A stretch of 64,000 bases of DNA from Saccharum officinarum (lineage: Eukaryota > Streptophyta > Magnoliopsida > Poales > Poaceae). Within the stretch, counting starts at the first letter, position 1. Each line of letters opens with the position of its first letter. Position numbers and translations under genes: made by a program. The DNA is taken from assembly GCA_020631735.1 (NCBI GenBank), contig CM036221.1, positions 12,505,381-12,569,380 of the forward strand. Direction: 5' to 3'. The notes below the pieces were generated by a model. It did no database searches, was not told the origin of the DNA, and worked only from the letters and a program-made list of their open reading frames with translations. Positions 23,601 to 33,013 of the stretch are shown in pieces.

Positions 23601-25224
23601 CCCTTCCGCCTGGTATGCCTCCTGCCTCCTCTGCTTTCCCTCCCGCCTCCTCTGCTTTCCCAAATCTTTGAGGCGTGTACTCCGCTGTCTGCTTTCCCTC
23701 CCCTCCTCTGCAGCCCTGCTTCCCTCCTCTTCCTCTGTTTCTTTCCCTCTTCCTCTGTTTCTTTCCCTGTCTCTCGTGCTTTGTTATATGGAGGTGACCG
23801 GAAGTGCTCGAGTTCTTTGTTTTTACAGCTGATAGCACTAGTCATTAAGTTATATTATGTTATTAGAGACTAATTTGTTGCTATTGAGTGATGAGAGATT
23901 TCAGATTTGCTATTTTGCTACTTTATGTTGTGCACTAGCACTCTGGTAGCATTATTTATTATGGTATTACATGCTAAGACTTGCAATATTAAGGTATGAT
24001 TTGCTTCTGAATTTTAGTAGCATTATATATTAAGATGATCATATGGCGCCTAATAAATGTGTGTATGGCGTCGCCTAGGCGTCCGCCACAAACGCCTAGG
24101 CATTGTGAAGGGGGTCGGGCGCCGCGCCTCGCCGCGGCGCCTCAAAAACATCGGATCATGTTATATAAAACACAAAAAATTAAACCCATCTTCAAGTATA
24201 CTAGCATTTAAATGAAAGTGATTACTAGAAGATGTAAATAGCAAGATATCGATTAGATGAGAAATAACTGAACTCTTGCACGGAACAACAGAGAGTGCAT
24301 TCGAAAACAAACACAAGTTAAAGCTAATATGCAGTGCTGTGTGCTTCTCAATGTGCTGTTATTCATATGTAATCCTGGGAATCCTAATGCAAAAGGTAGC
24401 CAAACTTATAACCATTTTGTAAAACAGTGTCGATGCTAAATACAAAGGGATACGCATAGCACATACCCAGCAAAATACTCCGATGCCTTCTCAGCCCCAT
24501 CCCTCAACGCAATGCTAACTCCAAAAACCACCGCAGCGAGAACCTGAACCAACCCAATATATTAGCTCCATGCATAGAACTAGCTCCAAACTGAATCAAT
24601 AAAATGGTACGTAGATAGAAGAAACTGACCACCAGTGTCACCCTTCTAATGGCACCTTTCCTGTTCGTGCTGGACACCGGTACGGGCTCCACACCCTTGT
24701 TGGTTTGAGCACGTGGAGTAGAATTTATCGACTCCTTTTCTGCATACATATCCACTGTGAGCCATCAGTCTCAGTGAGGAACGAGTAATCTCATGAAACC
24801 ACCAGAAATGAATTTGCTTTGGACTGTGGTCGCTGTAAAATCGACTTGGACATTATGCTTAGAAACCATCACACAAACATGGGGATTCCCCTTCCCCTTC
24901 TGTTTGAGGAACTTGGTTTCAAAATTCGTCACGAGTTATTGGGCGCCGAGAAGCAGAAGCTAGACGGCGGTGGAGCCGAGCAATCGTCTCACCAGAGCTT
25001 AGCGAGACGCCTTCCTCCTGTTCCGCCCCCCTGGTGCGCCGCCTCCGGGTCCTCCCCCGCCGCCCACCTTCCGGTTTCCCAGGGCGGGACGACGCGGCGA
25101 CCACCGTGACCGCGGGAGGCCGCCACGTGAGCGGCGGGAGCGTCGCGCGCGCACGACGCGGCCACGGGTCCGGGAGCCGCGGGAGGAACCGCGTGGCGGT
25201 CGAAGCGGCCACCGCGGAAGCCAT
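14624..25224 (-). CDS. TERC: Thylakoid TerC integral membrane protein
   Basis: Thirteen exons: 24993-25224, 24630-24754, 24467-24543, 17213-17300, 17050-17130, 16908-16964, 16325-16406, 16053-16102, 15727-15783, 15558-15636, 15332-15390, 14891-14948, 14624-14730. All junctions are GT-AG, all phases close, and the total is 1152 nt, giving 383 residues (Arabidopsis TERC is about 384). Residues 1-45 are an S/A/R-rich plastid transit peptide ([17 protein letters not shown]). The TerC domain has about eight membrane segments with the conserved acidic motifs LSVDNLFVF and [16 protein letters not shown]; the latter bears the presumed metal-binding aspartates. Arabidopsis TERC (PDE149) is needed for thylakoid membrane biogenesis. 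Intron 3 is 7.2 kb because of nested transposons, yet the reading frame is intact. The ATG at 25224 is supported by the transit peptide. Confidence 0.95.
17601..17712 (+). repeat. 5' LTR of Copia element (112 bp)
   Basis: Starts TGTTGGAGTATG and ends TTTCCAACA. It contains CCTATATAGCTACC, a likely TATA region. Confidence 0.93.
17808..23041 (+). pseudogene. Copia gag-pol polyprotein with three lesions
   Basis: One frame runs from ATG 17808 to 22250. It codes an A/P-rich gag (to about residue 480), protease DSG at about 636 ([10 protein letters not shown]), pre-integrase HRRLGH...CHACQ at about 772-810, integrase acidic triad near residues 834, 896 and 932 (HCDLW, QCDNG, AER), and RT with YVDD at 22098-22109. 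RNase H continues in a shifted frame (22292-22960). Lesions: TGA at 21057-21059 (context suggests CGA to TGA); a one-base loss near 22248 where ACC-CAG would keep the frame; and TAG at 22956-22958 where CAG is usual before [11 protein letters not shown] zinc knuckle is not evident in gag. Confidence 0.88.
23122..23233 (+). repeat. 3' LTR of Copia element (112 bp)
   Basis: Same length and, by eye, same sequence as the 5' LTR, implying recent insertion. Confidence 0.93.
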
Positions 25225-26198
25225 CGTCGGGGGCGCGACGAGTGGGAGCTCTGGAGCGTACGGCCGCGGGTGGAGGCGGAGAGCTCAGCCACACCGGCTG
25301 GAGAAGGAGGAGAAGGGAGGCAGCCACCCCACCGGGCACCGGCCCACCCGCCCACCCAAACGGAGCGCACGTGCGCCGCCCGCAACGGACCCGTCACCCG
25401 TTTAGACTATCCGCACTCATACACTTCTGTATTCGTCCTCTAAAAGAAATATTTCATCCTAGTCATCACAAAATATACAGTTTCTCCGCATCAATCCATC
25501 TTCTATGTCATCCTCTATCCACTGTGGGACCTACTTGTCACTTTATCTAAATATATTCATGTGACATCTTGTTTTGAAGTATTTATCGAAACGAATTTAA
25601 TAGTACAATCAGAATTTAATTTGGTTTTTTTGGTTTGGGAGTTATAATATTTTTTTTTGTTAGTTGAACAGGTGGGACTCACCGCACATGTGCTCTCTCC
25701 ACTTTTTCTCGGCAGTGTCGCGTCTAGAGAGCTCGCGCGGGCGCGTGCATGCGCTCTCTCTCATAGCGTAGCGTTTAGCGTATCCGGTGCAGCTTTCTCA
25801 TCCGGTACATGCTGCATCCCAGTGCGGGTAGTCTTAGCGACCCTAACCTGAACCCGATAAGCCTCTCTTTACTGGTTGTGGACCTTCCCTTACACTTCAA
25901 TGCGGTCACTGCCAGGTGGGTCTGACGCTCATCAGGCCCATCTGCCAGTGGTTGGCTTTGGCTTGTCGCCCACTGCCACTACGCTTGGCGATTCGCGAGT
26001 CGAGGGTTTCTCTCCTGAGCGGCGGCTACCTCCCTCTCCACGGCGGCGGCGGCGGGCGATCCTGCAGATCTCGTGGCTCCCTCCGCGATTTGAGGTCAGT
26101 TTCCTCCGATTGGTGTAGCGCGTGGCGCTAATTCTGGGATTCCCGTCTCAATTTTCGTTTTATTTAGTTGTGATTTCAGGTGGGTTAGTCAGTCTCAG
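25225..26198. promoter_or_regulatory. Shared 5' region of divergent TERC and TFIIIA
   Basis: The two start codons are 975 bp apart on opposite strands. The TERC side is GC-rich. A Tourist-like MITE (25405-25833) fills the centre, starting about 180 bp from the TERC ATG. On the TFIIIA side a likely 5' UTR intron runs 26095-26179 (GAG|GTCAGT to TTTCAG). No clear TATA box is seen on either side. Confidence 0.6.
25405..25833. mobile_element. Tourist-like MITE (TTA target duplication)
   Basis: TTA flanks both sides (25402-25404 and 25834-25836). Terminal inverted repeats are GACTATCCGCACT and GACTACCCGCACT. A second member of the same family lies at 45365-45803 and shares internal text such as CCACTGTGGGACCTACTTGT. 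Confidence 0.8.
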
Positions 26199-29100
26199 AT
26201 GGGGGAAGGGACAGAGAGCGGCGGCGGCGGCGCGGCGACCACGGCGGCGCCGCTGAGGGATATAAGGCGCTACAAGTGCGGGTTCTGCGACGTGGTCCGG
26301 TCCAAGAAGTGCTTGCTCCGCGCCCACGTGCTCGAGCACCACAAGGTACCAGCGGTGCTGCTAGCTCGCTCGCTTGCCGTCGCTTGGTTCAGACTTCAGA
26401 GATGCGCGCGTTCTTCTTTGTATTGTTCTATAGGGGTAACACTTATGGTGTGTGTGTAGGATGAGGTGGATGCTTTGGGGGTTACTGGGAAGGTGGAGAT
26501 GGTGGTCCGCGCAAAGAGCTTAGCCGTGAGTGCCAACAGTGCGGGATGAGCTTCAAGAAGCCGGCGCATCTGAAGCAACATATGCAGAGCCATTCGCTCG
26601 AGGTACTGATCTGGCTTATGTTGGGTTATGGTATATCCTCAGTGAATGCTCAGGCTAGTAGTGCTTACTTGATTTATTATTATCCGCTTAATGTTTTTTG
26701 TGTGAGAAAAGGCTGAACTGCTAGCTACATGCTTTTTTTATTTTTATTTTTGGTGTGGTTGCTACAACCCTGTTATAATTATAACAGTTGGTTCTGTGGA
26801 TGACTCTGTATCGAGCGCTCCTCTGTATCTCATGGGCTTTTTTTAGTCCATTGTGTGTAATTATTAATTATGCTGACTGTTGCAGTCTGTTTGTTCAGAT
26901 ATGGATGTGTGAAGCATTGGATCCCACAGAACTCCAAAATGCAGGAAGGCCTTGAATGGACCAGTACCAGGATGGGGAGACCCTCCTGAGAAGCTCCATC
27001 AAGAGTGCCTCCGTTCACGCTACTCTTCAGGTTGTCTACTCTGTGCTGTTCTGAGCTGCTTGCTGTTTGGGTTATTATGTTGCTGTTACATGGCATGTGC
27101 TAAAGGTCTAGTCTCAGCATGGGATGCCACTTTTTCAACAAGTTGGGTGTCTGCTGTTTTTTTTTCTTTCACATTTGATAACTGATGGATTGGCGCTGCA
27201 ATGCTGTTTGAGTATATATGTATCAGATAGTAAATGGGATACATTTAGCAGGCATAGAGAGACACAACTCCTGTTCTGTGTAGCTTATACGCTCAACTTT
27301 AGTTATGTGTTCACTGAAATGATTGGATTGTGATCTTCCTTAGTGGAATGATACATTTCATGCAGAAACCAAATTAATTATCATTTGAATGTAAAAACTC
27401 GACCCGGTGGGGGAAAGACCGCCCCCACGGCTTTCAAATAAGAAGGAACTCTCAGTTCCCCGAGCCGAGAAAACCCCCGAACCCTGGCCCCGTCCCGACA
27501 CTAGGAGCGGACACCGCGGGGACCGTTACCTGGGCCGGTGCCGGGCCGGTGACTTCCGTTGCCCGTAGGCCGGGTCATCCGTTGCCCAGACTTCCGTTGC
27601 CGCAGGCCGGACGGGCCGCACCACTAGTGCTTTGGCACACGGGACCAGCGAGGGGTTTTTTTTAACCCTCAGACCTGAAATTCGTTCCCACCGGGAGTCG
27701 AACTCGGGACCTGAGGGGTGCCGCCGGAGTGCTAGACCAACTGATCTAACATCCTTTGGCAATTATCATTTGAATGTGAGTTATGCGGATAAGATGATGT
27801 TGCTATTCGGCCCTGTTTTTGGGTGGACTGTTGTATGGCATTTGATTCGCTGGTTTTTGTAGGCTATTTGTTGACATATGAATGCGTGAAGCATTGGATC
27901 CCAAAGAACTCCAAAATGCGATAAGGCCTTGAATGGACTAGTATCAGGATCGGGAGACCGTCCTGAGAAGCTCCTTCAAGAGTGCCTTGTTCACGCGTTT
28001 CTTCAGGTTTGCTCATTTCATTCCAGCCTTCTCATTCTAAGATTTTCCTTTTATGTTGTTATTTACATGTGCTTTTATAATTGTATTTTCTATTATTTTC
28101 ACACTACTTTGAAATCATGTTGTAGCATGCTCGGTCGCCCCTCTGTGGTACCGTTTGCAGCTCTAATTACATTATTTCTAGTAAACCATGCTTTCATACT
28201 ATATTGTGATGCATGTCTTTCCAAAACTACTGCAGAGGCCATTTTCCTGCACCGTTGATGGTTGCCCCTTGAGCTATAGCAGGAAGGATCATTTGAACAG
28301 ACATTTACTTACTCATGAAGGGAAACTATTTGTGTGCCCTATCAAAGGATGTGGCCGTAAGTTCAATATCAAGGGTAATATGAAGAGACATGTTCAGGAA
28401 ATCCACAAAGATGGCTCTCCTTGTGAAAGTAAGAAAGAATTCATCTGTCCAGAGGTTAACTGCGGGAAGACTTTCAAATATGCTTCCAAGTTAAAGAAGC
28501 ACGAAGAATCACATGGTGAGAGACACACTTTACAACCATTTCCATATTTCTGATACTGAGTTTAAATAGGACACTTTGAAAGCCCATTTGATATAGTAGT
28601 ATTGATGATATTGTTAGTAGGTAGTTCTGGTCTATGTCATCCTCTGAGCCGTGTTTATCAATATGAACTCTCTAGTCTTTACCAAAATTTGTCTCTGATA
28701 TGATTACTTTATGTCTTCTGCCTTAGTGCATATTTTTCATCTATTCTGCATAATAATATGTATGCAAGTGTGCTTATTATCAACGTTGATAGTAGATTCT
28801 GTCATGATAAACTTTTGGTACTTGTGGTGCAGTCAAGCTGGAATACACAGAAGTTATGTGCTGTGAACCAGGCTGCATGAAATTTTTTTCAAACGTGGAA
28901 TGCCTCAAAGCGCATAACCAATCCTGCCATCAACATGTTCAGTGTGATATCTGTGGCACTAAACAGCTAAAGAAGAATTTCCAGCGCCATCACCGGATGC
29001 ATGAAGGTTCATGTGTCACTGAGAGGGTTAAATGCCACTCCGAGGACTGCAAATGTTCATTTTCAAAGGTGTGGTTTCTAATCTTAACACTATTTGATTC

Positions 29101-29601
29101 TCTTATGGTTTGTTTCCGTCGAATTTATCAGGGAAAACACTGTTATTCATTCTTGGTGAACTTGAAACTGCAGAAATCCAATTTGGACAAGCATGTTAAG
29201 GCGGTCCATGAGCAGCGTCGACCTTTTGTGTGCCAGTTCTCTGGGTGTGGCAAGAGGTTTTCTTACAAGCATGTAAGGGACAATCATGAGAAGTCAAGCG
29301 CTCATGTGCACACTGAGGTATCATAAATGATCACCAGATAACGATTTTCTTGAAATCCTACATTGTGCTTTCTCCTTCAGAAAATGCATGTTGCAAGGGG
29401 GATGTTTATGGTTTCCCACCAATTAATTGTTTGCAGGGTGATTTTGTCGAGGCTGATGAGCAGCGACCACGCTCAGTAGGTGGTCGCAAGAGGAAACCTG
29501 TATCTGTTGAGAGTTTGATGCGGAAGAGGGTAGCTGCTCCTGATGATGGGGCTGCTCATGCTGATGGAACTGAGTATTTGAGGTGGCTTCTATCGGGTTG
29601 A
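26199..29601 (+). CDS. TFIIIA: Transcription factor IIIA (nine C2H2 fingers), one apparent frameshift
   Basis: Six coding exons: 26199-26345, 26460-26602, 28236-28515, 28833-29068, 29174-29317, 29437-29601. About 371 residues with successive C2H2 fingers (CGFC...[37 protein letters not shown], and others) and the plant TFIIIA ending [10 protein letters not shown]. It binds the 5S rDNA internal promoter and 5S rRNA in the nucleus and nucleolus for Pol III transcription. Exon 2 is 143 nt where 144 is needed: it opens in frame as DEVDAL but the finger is in another frame, and one more G in the GGGGG run at 26477-26481 would repair it. All other exons join in phase. Intron 2 (26603-28235) holds two P5SM elements controlling productive splicing. 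Confidence 0.92.
26886..27030 (+). promoter_or_regulatory. P5SM (5S rRNA mimic) regulatory exon, copy 1
   Basis: The text follows plant 5S rRNA loop by loop: GGATCCCACAGAACTCC, then CAGTACCAGGATGGGGAGACC, then CTCCTGAGAAGCTCC, closed by GTGAAGC...GTTCAC. Candidate acceptors end at 26885 (GTTGCAG) or 26898 (TTCAG); the donor follows 27030 (CTTCAG|GTTG). In land plants this exon in TFIIIA mimics 5S rRNA; L5 binding promotes skipping and full-length TFIIIA, while inclusion gives a premature stop. Lies in intron 2. Confidence 0.9.
27393..27760 (-). mobile_element. tRNA-derived SINE between the P5SM copies
   Basis: The 368-bp insert is flanked by an exact 17-bp duplication AATTATCATTTGAATGT (27376-27392 and 27761-27777). 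On the minus strand its 5' part has an A-box-like TAGATCAGTTGG (within 27737-27748) and a B box GAGTTCGACTCC (27694-27705), the Pol III promoter of tRNA-derived SINEs. The 3' end is a short T run, as in some grass SINEs. It carries no gene and is not a functional tRNA. Confidence 0.85.
27863..28006 (+). promoter_or_regulatory. P5SM (5S rRNA mimic) regulatory exon, copy 2
   Basis: A second mimic with the same core: GGATCCCAAAGAACTCC, AGTATCAGGATCGGGAGACC and GTCCTGAGAAGCTCC, bounded by TTTTTGTAG| and CTTCAG|GTTTG. Relative to copy 1 it has a paired change in the hairpin around GAGA (GGG/CCC becomes CGG/CCG), which preserves pairing. It is the copy nearest to exon 3 (28236). Confidence 0.9.
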
Positions 29602-30465
29602 TTCGTACTGGACCCGAAGAGGAAGGGATGCAAGATACCGTTGCGCGCTCAAGTGCACTTGTGTAGTTGGAAATACCCGCAATTTACTTGGCATTTATAG
29701 GAAGAGGAATGTTATATATATGTTGATGTACGGTACCAGATAGAAAGATCATTGGACCTTAATTATAAACGCAATATGCTGTATTGGCAAGATCTTGAGT
29801 GTAAGAGCAGGTGTTCGTTATCATTAGATCTTTGTGTCTTCAAATGCTCCTCAAGCTTTAGCAGGGCTTGGGAACATGCTCTGGTTCTGTTTCCAGGGAG
29901 TCTAGCCTTTGTTCCCTCCTGCTGGTTGCAGGAGAAAATTGGATTCATGATTCTTGAATGGTCTTATGTAATAACAACAAAATAGCTGTTCAGTACATTT
30001 GGCAGAACCACAGCACACTTCATTCCAATTTGCAGACACACAATGCCAAAACTACTTATTTCCAATAATACACCGCGGCAATTACCAAATTTATTTTTTG
30101 AAATAACTACACATCACAATACCAAACTTAATTTTCAACTGAATGCACCAGCATAGGACACTCACTAGTGCCCAGAGAACTCCACGTGGCAATTTCTTTT
30201 GGAGTCTCGTTTCTGAACCAGAAATGGCAACTCAACATCACTCCAACTTCCAAAATGGAGTTCATGAACATGATAGAAATGTGCCGTTATGATATATATC
30301 AGTTTTTCTACTACATGTATCCCGAACTGGACAAATTTGAGGAGCACAAATTTGCGCAAGAGGAACGGAAAAAAAGGAGCTTCCTTTAAGCCAAGCCACA
30401 GCTGCAAAAACATACAAGAACGCAAAGGCAGAGTGAGACGAACGCCAAGAAACCTCGTCGACGGG
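29602..30465. other. 3' UTRs of convergent TFIIIA and uL10 genes
   Basis: No coding frame. A minus-strand AATAAA at 30090-30095 could end the uL10 transcript. The TFIIIA 3' UTR extends rightward for an unknown distance. Confidence 0.4.
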
Positions 30466-31064
30466 TCACTTCTCCTCAGCCGCCGCTGGCGCCGGTGCCG
30501 CCGCCTCTCCCTCGGTGGGCGGCTTGTCGGCCTCCGCAGCCAACGCCTCCTGCCGTGCTCGTAGGACGGCGAGGACGTTGACGGCGGGCATCTGCAGGCA
30601 TCCGAGGAGGTACTGGTAGGACTGCACCCTGGTGGGCATGGCCTCGAGCTGCGCGAAGTCGTCGGGCCCGTAGAGTCGGCCCTCGTAGACGGCGCCGGTG
30701 AAGTCGTTGAGCTGCAGCTTCCACTCCTTCTGGAAGTCGCGGTAGGGCTTGAGCGCCGGAGGGATCTCGTCGGAGCGCACGAAGAGCCACGCGTTCATGC
30801 CCCGCGCGCAGGGCCTGAGCGCCTCCCACCGGGTGCCCGCCACGGCCGCCGCCATGTCCGAGTTCTTGGTCACCACCAGCCGCGCCGTGGTGGGAAGCGA
30901 CGCGCGGATGCTCCGCAGCTGCGCCACCGTGAACCCGTGGCACCAGATGCCCGCCAGCAGCTGGCACCCGTCCAGCTCGCGCCGGAGCGCCTCCTGGCGG
31001 ACCAGCTCCGCCGCCCCGCGGATCGACGGGGCTAGCGTCGCGGCGGAGCTTCGCACAGACGTCA

Positions 31065-31065
<1 letters not shown>
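30466..31065 (-). CDS. Organellar-type ribosomal protein uL10 (L10) paralogue
   Basis: Intronless, 199 residues from ATG 31065. The stretches LDGCQLLAGIWCHGFTV, ARLVVTKNSDMAAAV and MNAWLFVRSDEIPPALKPYR are characteristic of plant chloroplast L10, which anchors the L7/L12 stalk to the 50S subunit. Compared with typical chloroplast L10, the C-terminal part after LLGCLQMPAVNVLAVLRARQ is altered and ends in an A/E/P-rich tail. The N-terminus (MTSVRSSAATLAPSIRGAAE) is short for a plastid transit peptide and could be mitochondrial. The same frame stays open upstream to a GTG at 31146, so a longer N-terminus from a non-ATG start cannot be excluded. Confidence 0.82.
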
Positions 31066-31095
<30 letters not shown>

Positions 31096-31195
31096 TTCTG
31101 CCTGGGATGTGAGTGTGCGTGCGAGGTTTGATCTCTTGCCTCCCACGATGAGAGATGGATCGCGGGCTACCTTTCTACTGCGATGATCGCTTAAT

Positions 31196-31262
31196 TAAAG
31201 CCCAGTAGTTGCAGCAGTGGGCTCAAAGCCCAACACCTGCAGTAATGGGCTTCGGAGATTAA
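31196..31262 (-). promoter_or_regulatory. Cluster of TGGGCY Site II elements upstream of uL10
   Basis: Within 70 bp there are four GGGCT/AGCCC-type motifs (AAGCCCAG, TGGGCTC, AAGCCCAAC, ATGGGCTTC). Clusters of TGGGCY are TCP-factor targets in plant ribosomal protein promoters, fitting the gene call. They sit about 130-200 bp upstream of the ATG. Confidence 0.6.
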
Positions 31263-32260
31263 AGGGCTGCAGTATCCCATGATCAGTTCATTTGGATGGG
31301 TCCTGGGGATCCTCCCAAAAATTTGAATGGGCTGGAAAAGTGCTTGTTGCATGGACCTTCGATAAGCCCAGGACGTTTCTTGTTGTATCCCATATGTTGT
31401 GACACCATGAATTCATGCATGTATGTATACACCATGAAAAATTAGGATTGTTATAAGTTGTAGAATATATTTATCTCTCATGGATGTACGTACAATTGTG
31501 CGGCATGTATCTTTTCTTTGAGTTAGTTTTAACTCGTAGAGAAAGAAGTTTGCTTTTTATAAACTGAGAGTGGTAGATATGTGCGTGATTTAGAAACACA
31601 TATAGAGGCATATTTCGTGGCTTATAATTATTTAGAATAGCATATAGTGGTGCTTTTGATGTAGCTTTGAGAGGATACTTTAGTTTATTTTTTTAATGAC
31701 GTATATGGATAATTTAGATGCAAACTTAAACATTTCTTATATTCTACATTACAATGGAAGAGGGTGGTAACTTAATTTAGATATAATGTTAGAGATAGTA
31801 GCTTTAATGCAAATGTAGGGGCTACTCAGATACTTTTGATTTTCTAATTTTATGAAAACTTGTACAACACATGCATCTTCTTCTTTTTCATATAGTGCAT
31901 CTGGTGAGGATTGACGTGTGGAGGATCCATTTGGATCCACCATTAGCGACGAAAATATTTTCTTCAAATAATTGCGCATTTCTAAGATAAAGGATTTCAT
32001 CAATTCGATTTTCTCAGGATTTGGTCCCCTCCTGCTTACTTGCAAACCTGAACAAATTTCACGAGGATAATATCACTCGACCAAACACAGTGGTACACGT
32101 GTGAATCCAATGACGAAGCATATATGCAGAGGAAGCAATTTTGAGAGTGACAGCAGGCAGGCGATGCCGACGTACGTACAGATGGATTGTGAATCACTGT
32201 TCACTACTGCTATTGGTGCCGCGTCTCTGTCAACTGAAATGCATGTTAGCTCTACTACGC
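31263..32260. other. Intergenic, AT-rich
   Basis: No supportable gene. Short frames only, no MITE ends recognised before 32261. Confidence 0.4.
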
Positions 32261-32539
32261 CCGTGTTTAGATCCGGATTTGGTGCCCCGATTCGGGCACT
32301 GTAGCTACAGTGCCCGTGTCGGGCACTGTAGCACTTTTTGTTTTTTATGTAAAAAATTGTCTAAAAATTGATTGATAAGACTCAAAATGTTCGTCTCGCA
32401 AAGTACAACAAAACTGTACAATTAGTTTTTTATTTCATCTACATTTAGTACTCCATGCATTTGTCGACATTTTGATGTGATGGGGAATCTCCTTTTTTAT
32501 AGTGAAATTTGGGGATGGAATTAGGAACTAAACAAGGGC
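32261..32539. mobile_element. GTTTAG-type MITE
   Basis: About 279 bp from CCGTGTTTAGATCC to AACTAAACAAGGGC, with the family's inner text GTCTCGCAAAGTACAACAAA and TAGTACTCCATGCAT. Related copies lie at 42727, 44554, 44816 and 46016. The target duplication is not clear here. Confidence 0.65.
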
Positions 32540-32630
32540 TACATCCAATTGTAGGTTGCTGCTGGCCTCTCGTTTAGCTGTCACGTCGTGTCAACCGAGG
32601 TTAACAAGCATAACCCTATACATGCCTATA

Positions 32631-32863
32631 CTCCCTCCGTCTAAAATATTTGTCGTTTTCATTTCCCGAGAAACAACTTTGACAAAATATATATTAAAAA
32701 ATATTAATATTTATAATACATAATTGATATTATTAGAAAGATCTTTGAATCTAGTTTTTTAATAAATTTATTTGAAGATATAAACGTTGTACGTATTTTC
32801 TATAAATCGAGTTAAACTTATGACACAAAAACCAAAAATAACAAATAAACTGGACAGAGGGAG
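32631..32863. mobile_element. Stowaway-type MITE
   Basis: Begins CTCCCTCCGTC after TA and ends ACAGAGGGAG. The AT-rich interior contains TTGACAAAATATATATT. The right TA is not preserved (CA). Confidence 0.7.
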
Positions 32864-33013
32864 CATGCATAGAGTGATTTACCTTTTGGCTGCATCCATG
32901 TCTCTTGACATGACAGCGCTCTCTCTATATATTACTAGTATATACATAAAGTGGTTTAAGGTTATGTCAGCCTCTCTAAGTGCCTCTGCTACAAAAAAAA
33001 AACAGAATGCTAA

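Larger units (their letters stand above)
17374..24153. mobile_element. hAT-type non-autonomous element in TERC intron 3 (host of nested Copia)
   Basis: Exact 8-bp duplications GATCATGT at 17366-17373 and 24154-24161 are the hAT signature. The ends are CAATGTTTTTGAGGCG and, inverted, CGATGTTTTTGAGGCG; the left end fits the hAT start consensus YARNG. Near both ends is the palindromic text GGCGTCGCCTAGGCG. Without the nested Copia the element is about 1.14 kb. Its interior (17480-17595 and 23240-23850) is GC-rich with frames but nothing recognisable, and no transposase is seen. Confidence 0.82.

Noticed and set aside
23121..23873. 250-codon frame running from the Copia LTR into the hAT interior
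   Set aside because: It starts inside an LTR and crosses the insertion junction, so it cannot be an ancestral gene.
27690..27760. A tRNA gene on the minus strand
   Set aside because: A and B boxes are present but the body belongs to a 368-bp insert with a 17-bp target duplication; it is a SINE.
26886..28006. 5S rRNA genes
   Set aside because: Only parts of 5S are matched, the copies lie in a TFIIIA intron with splice borders, and such mimics are the known P5SM element.
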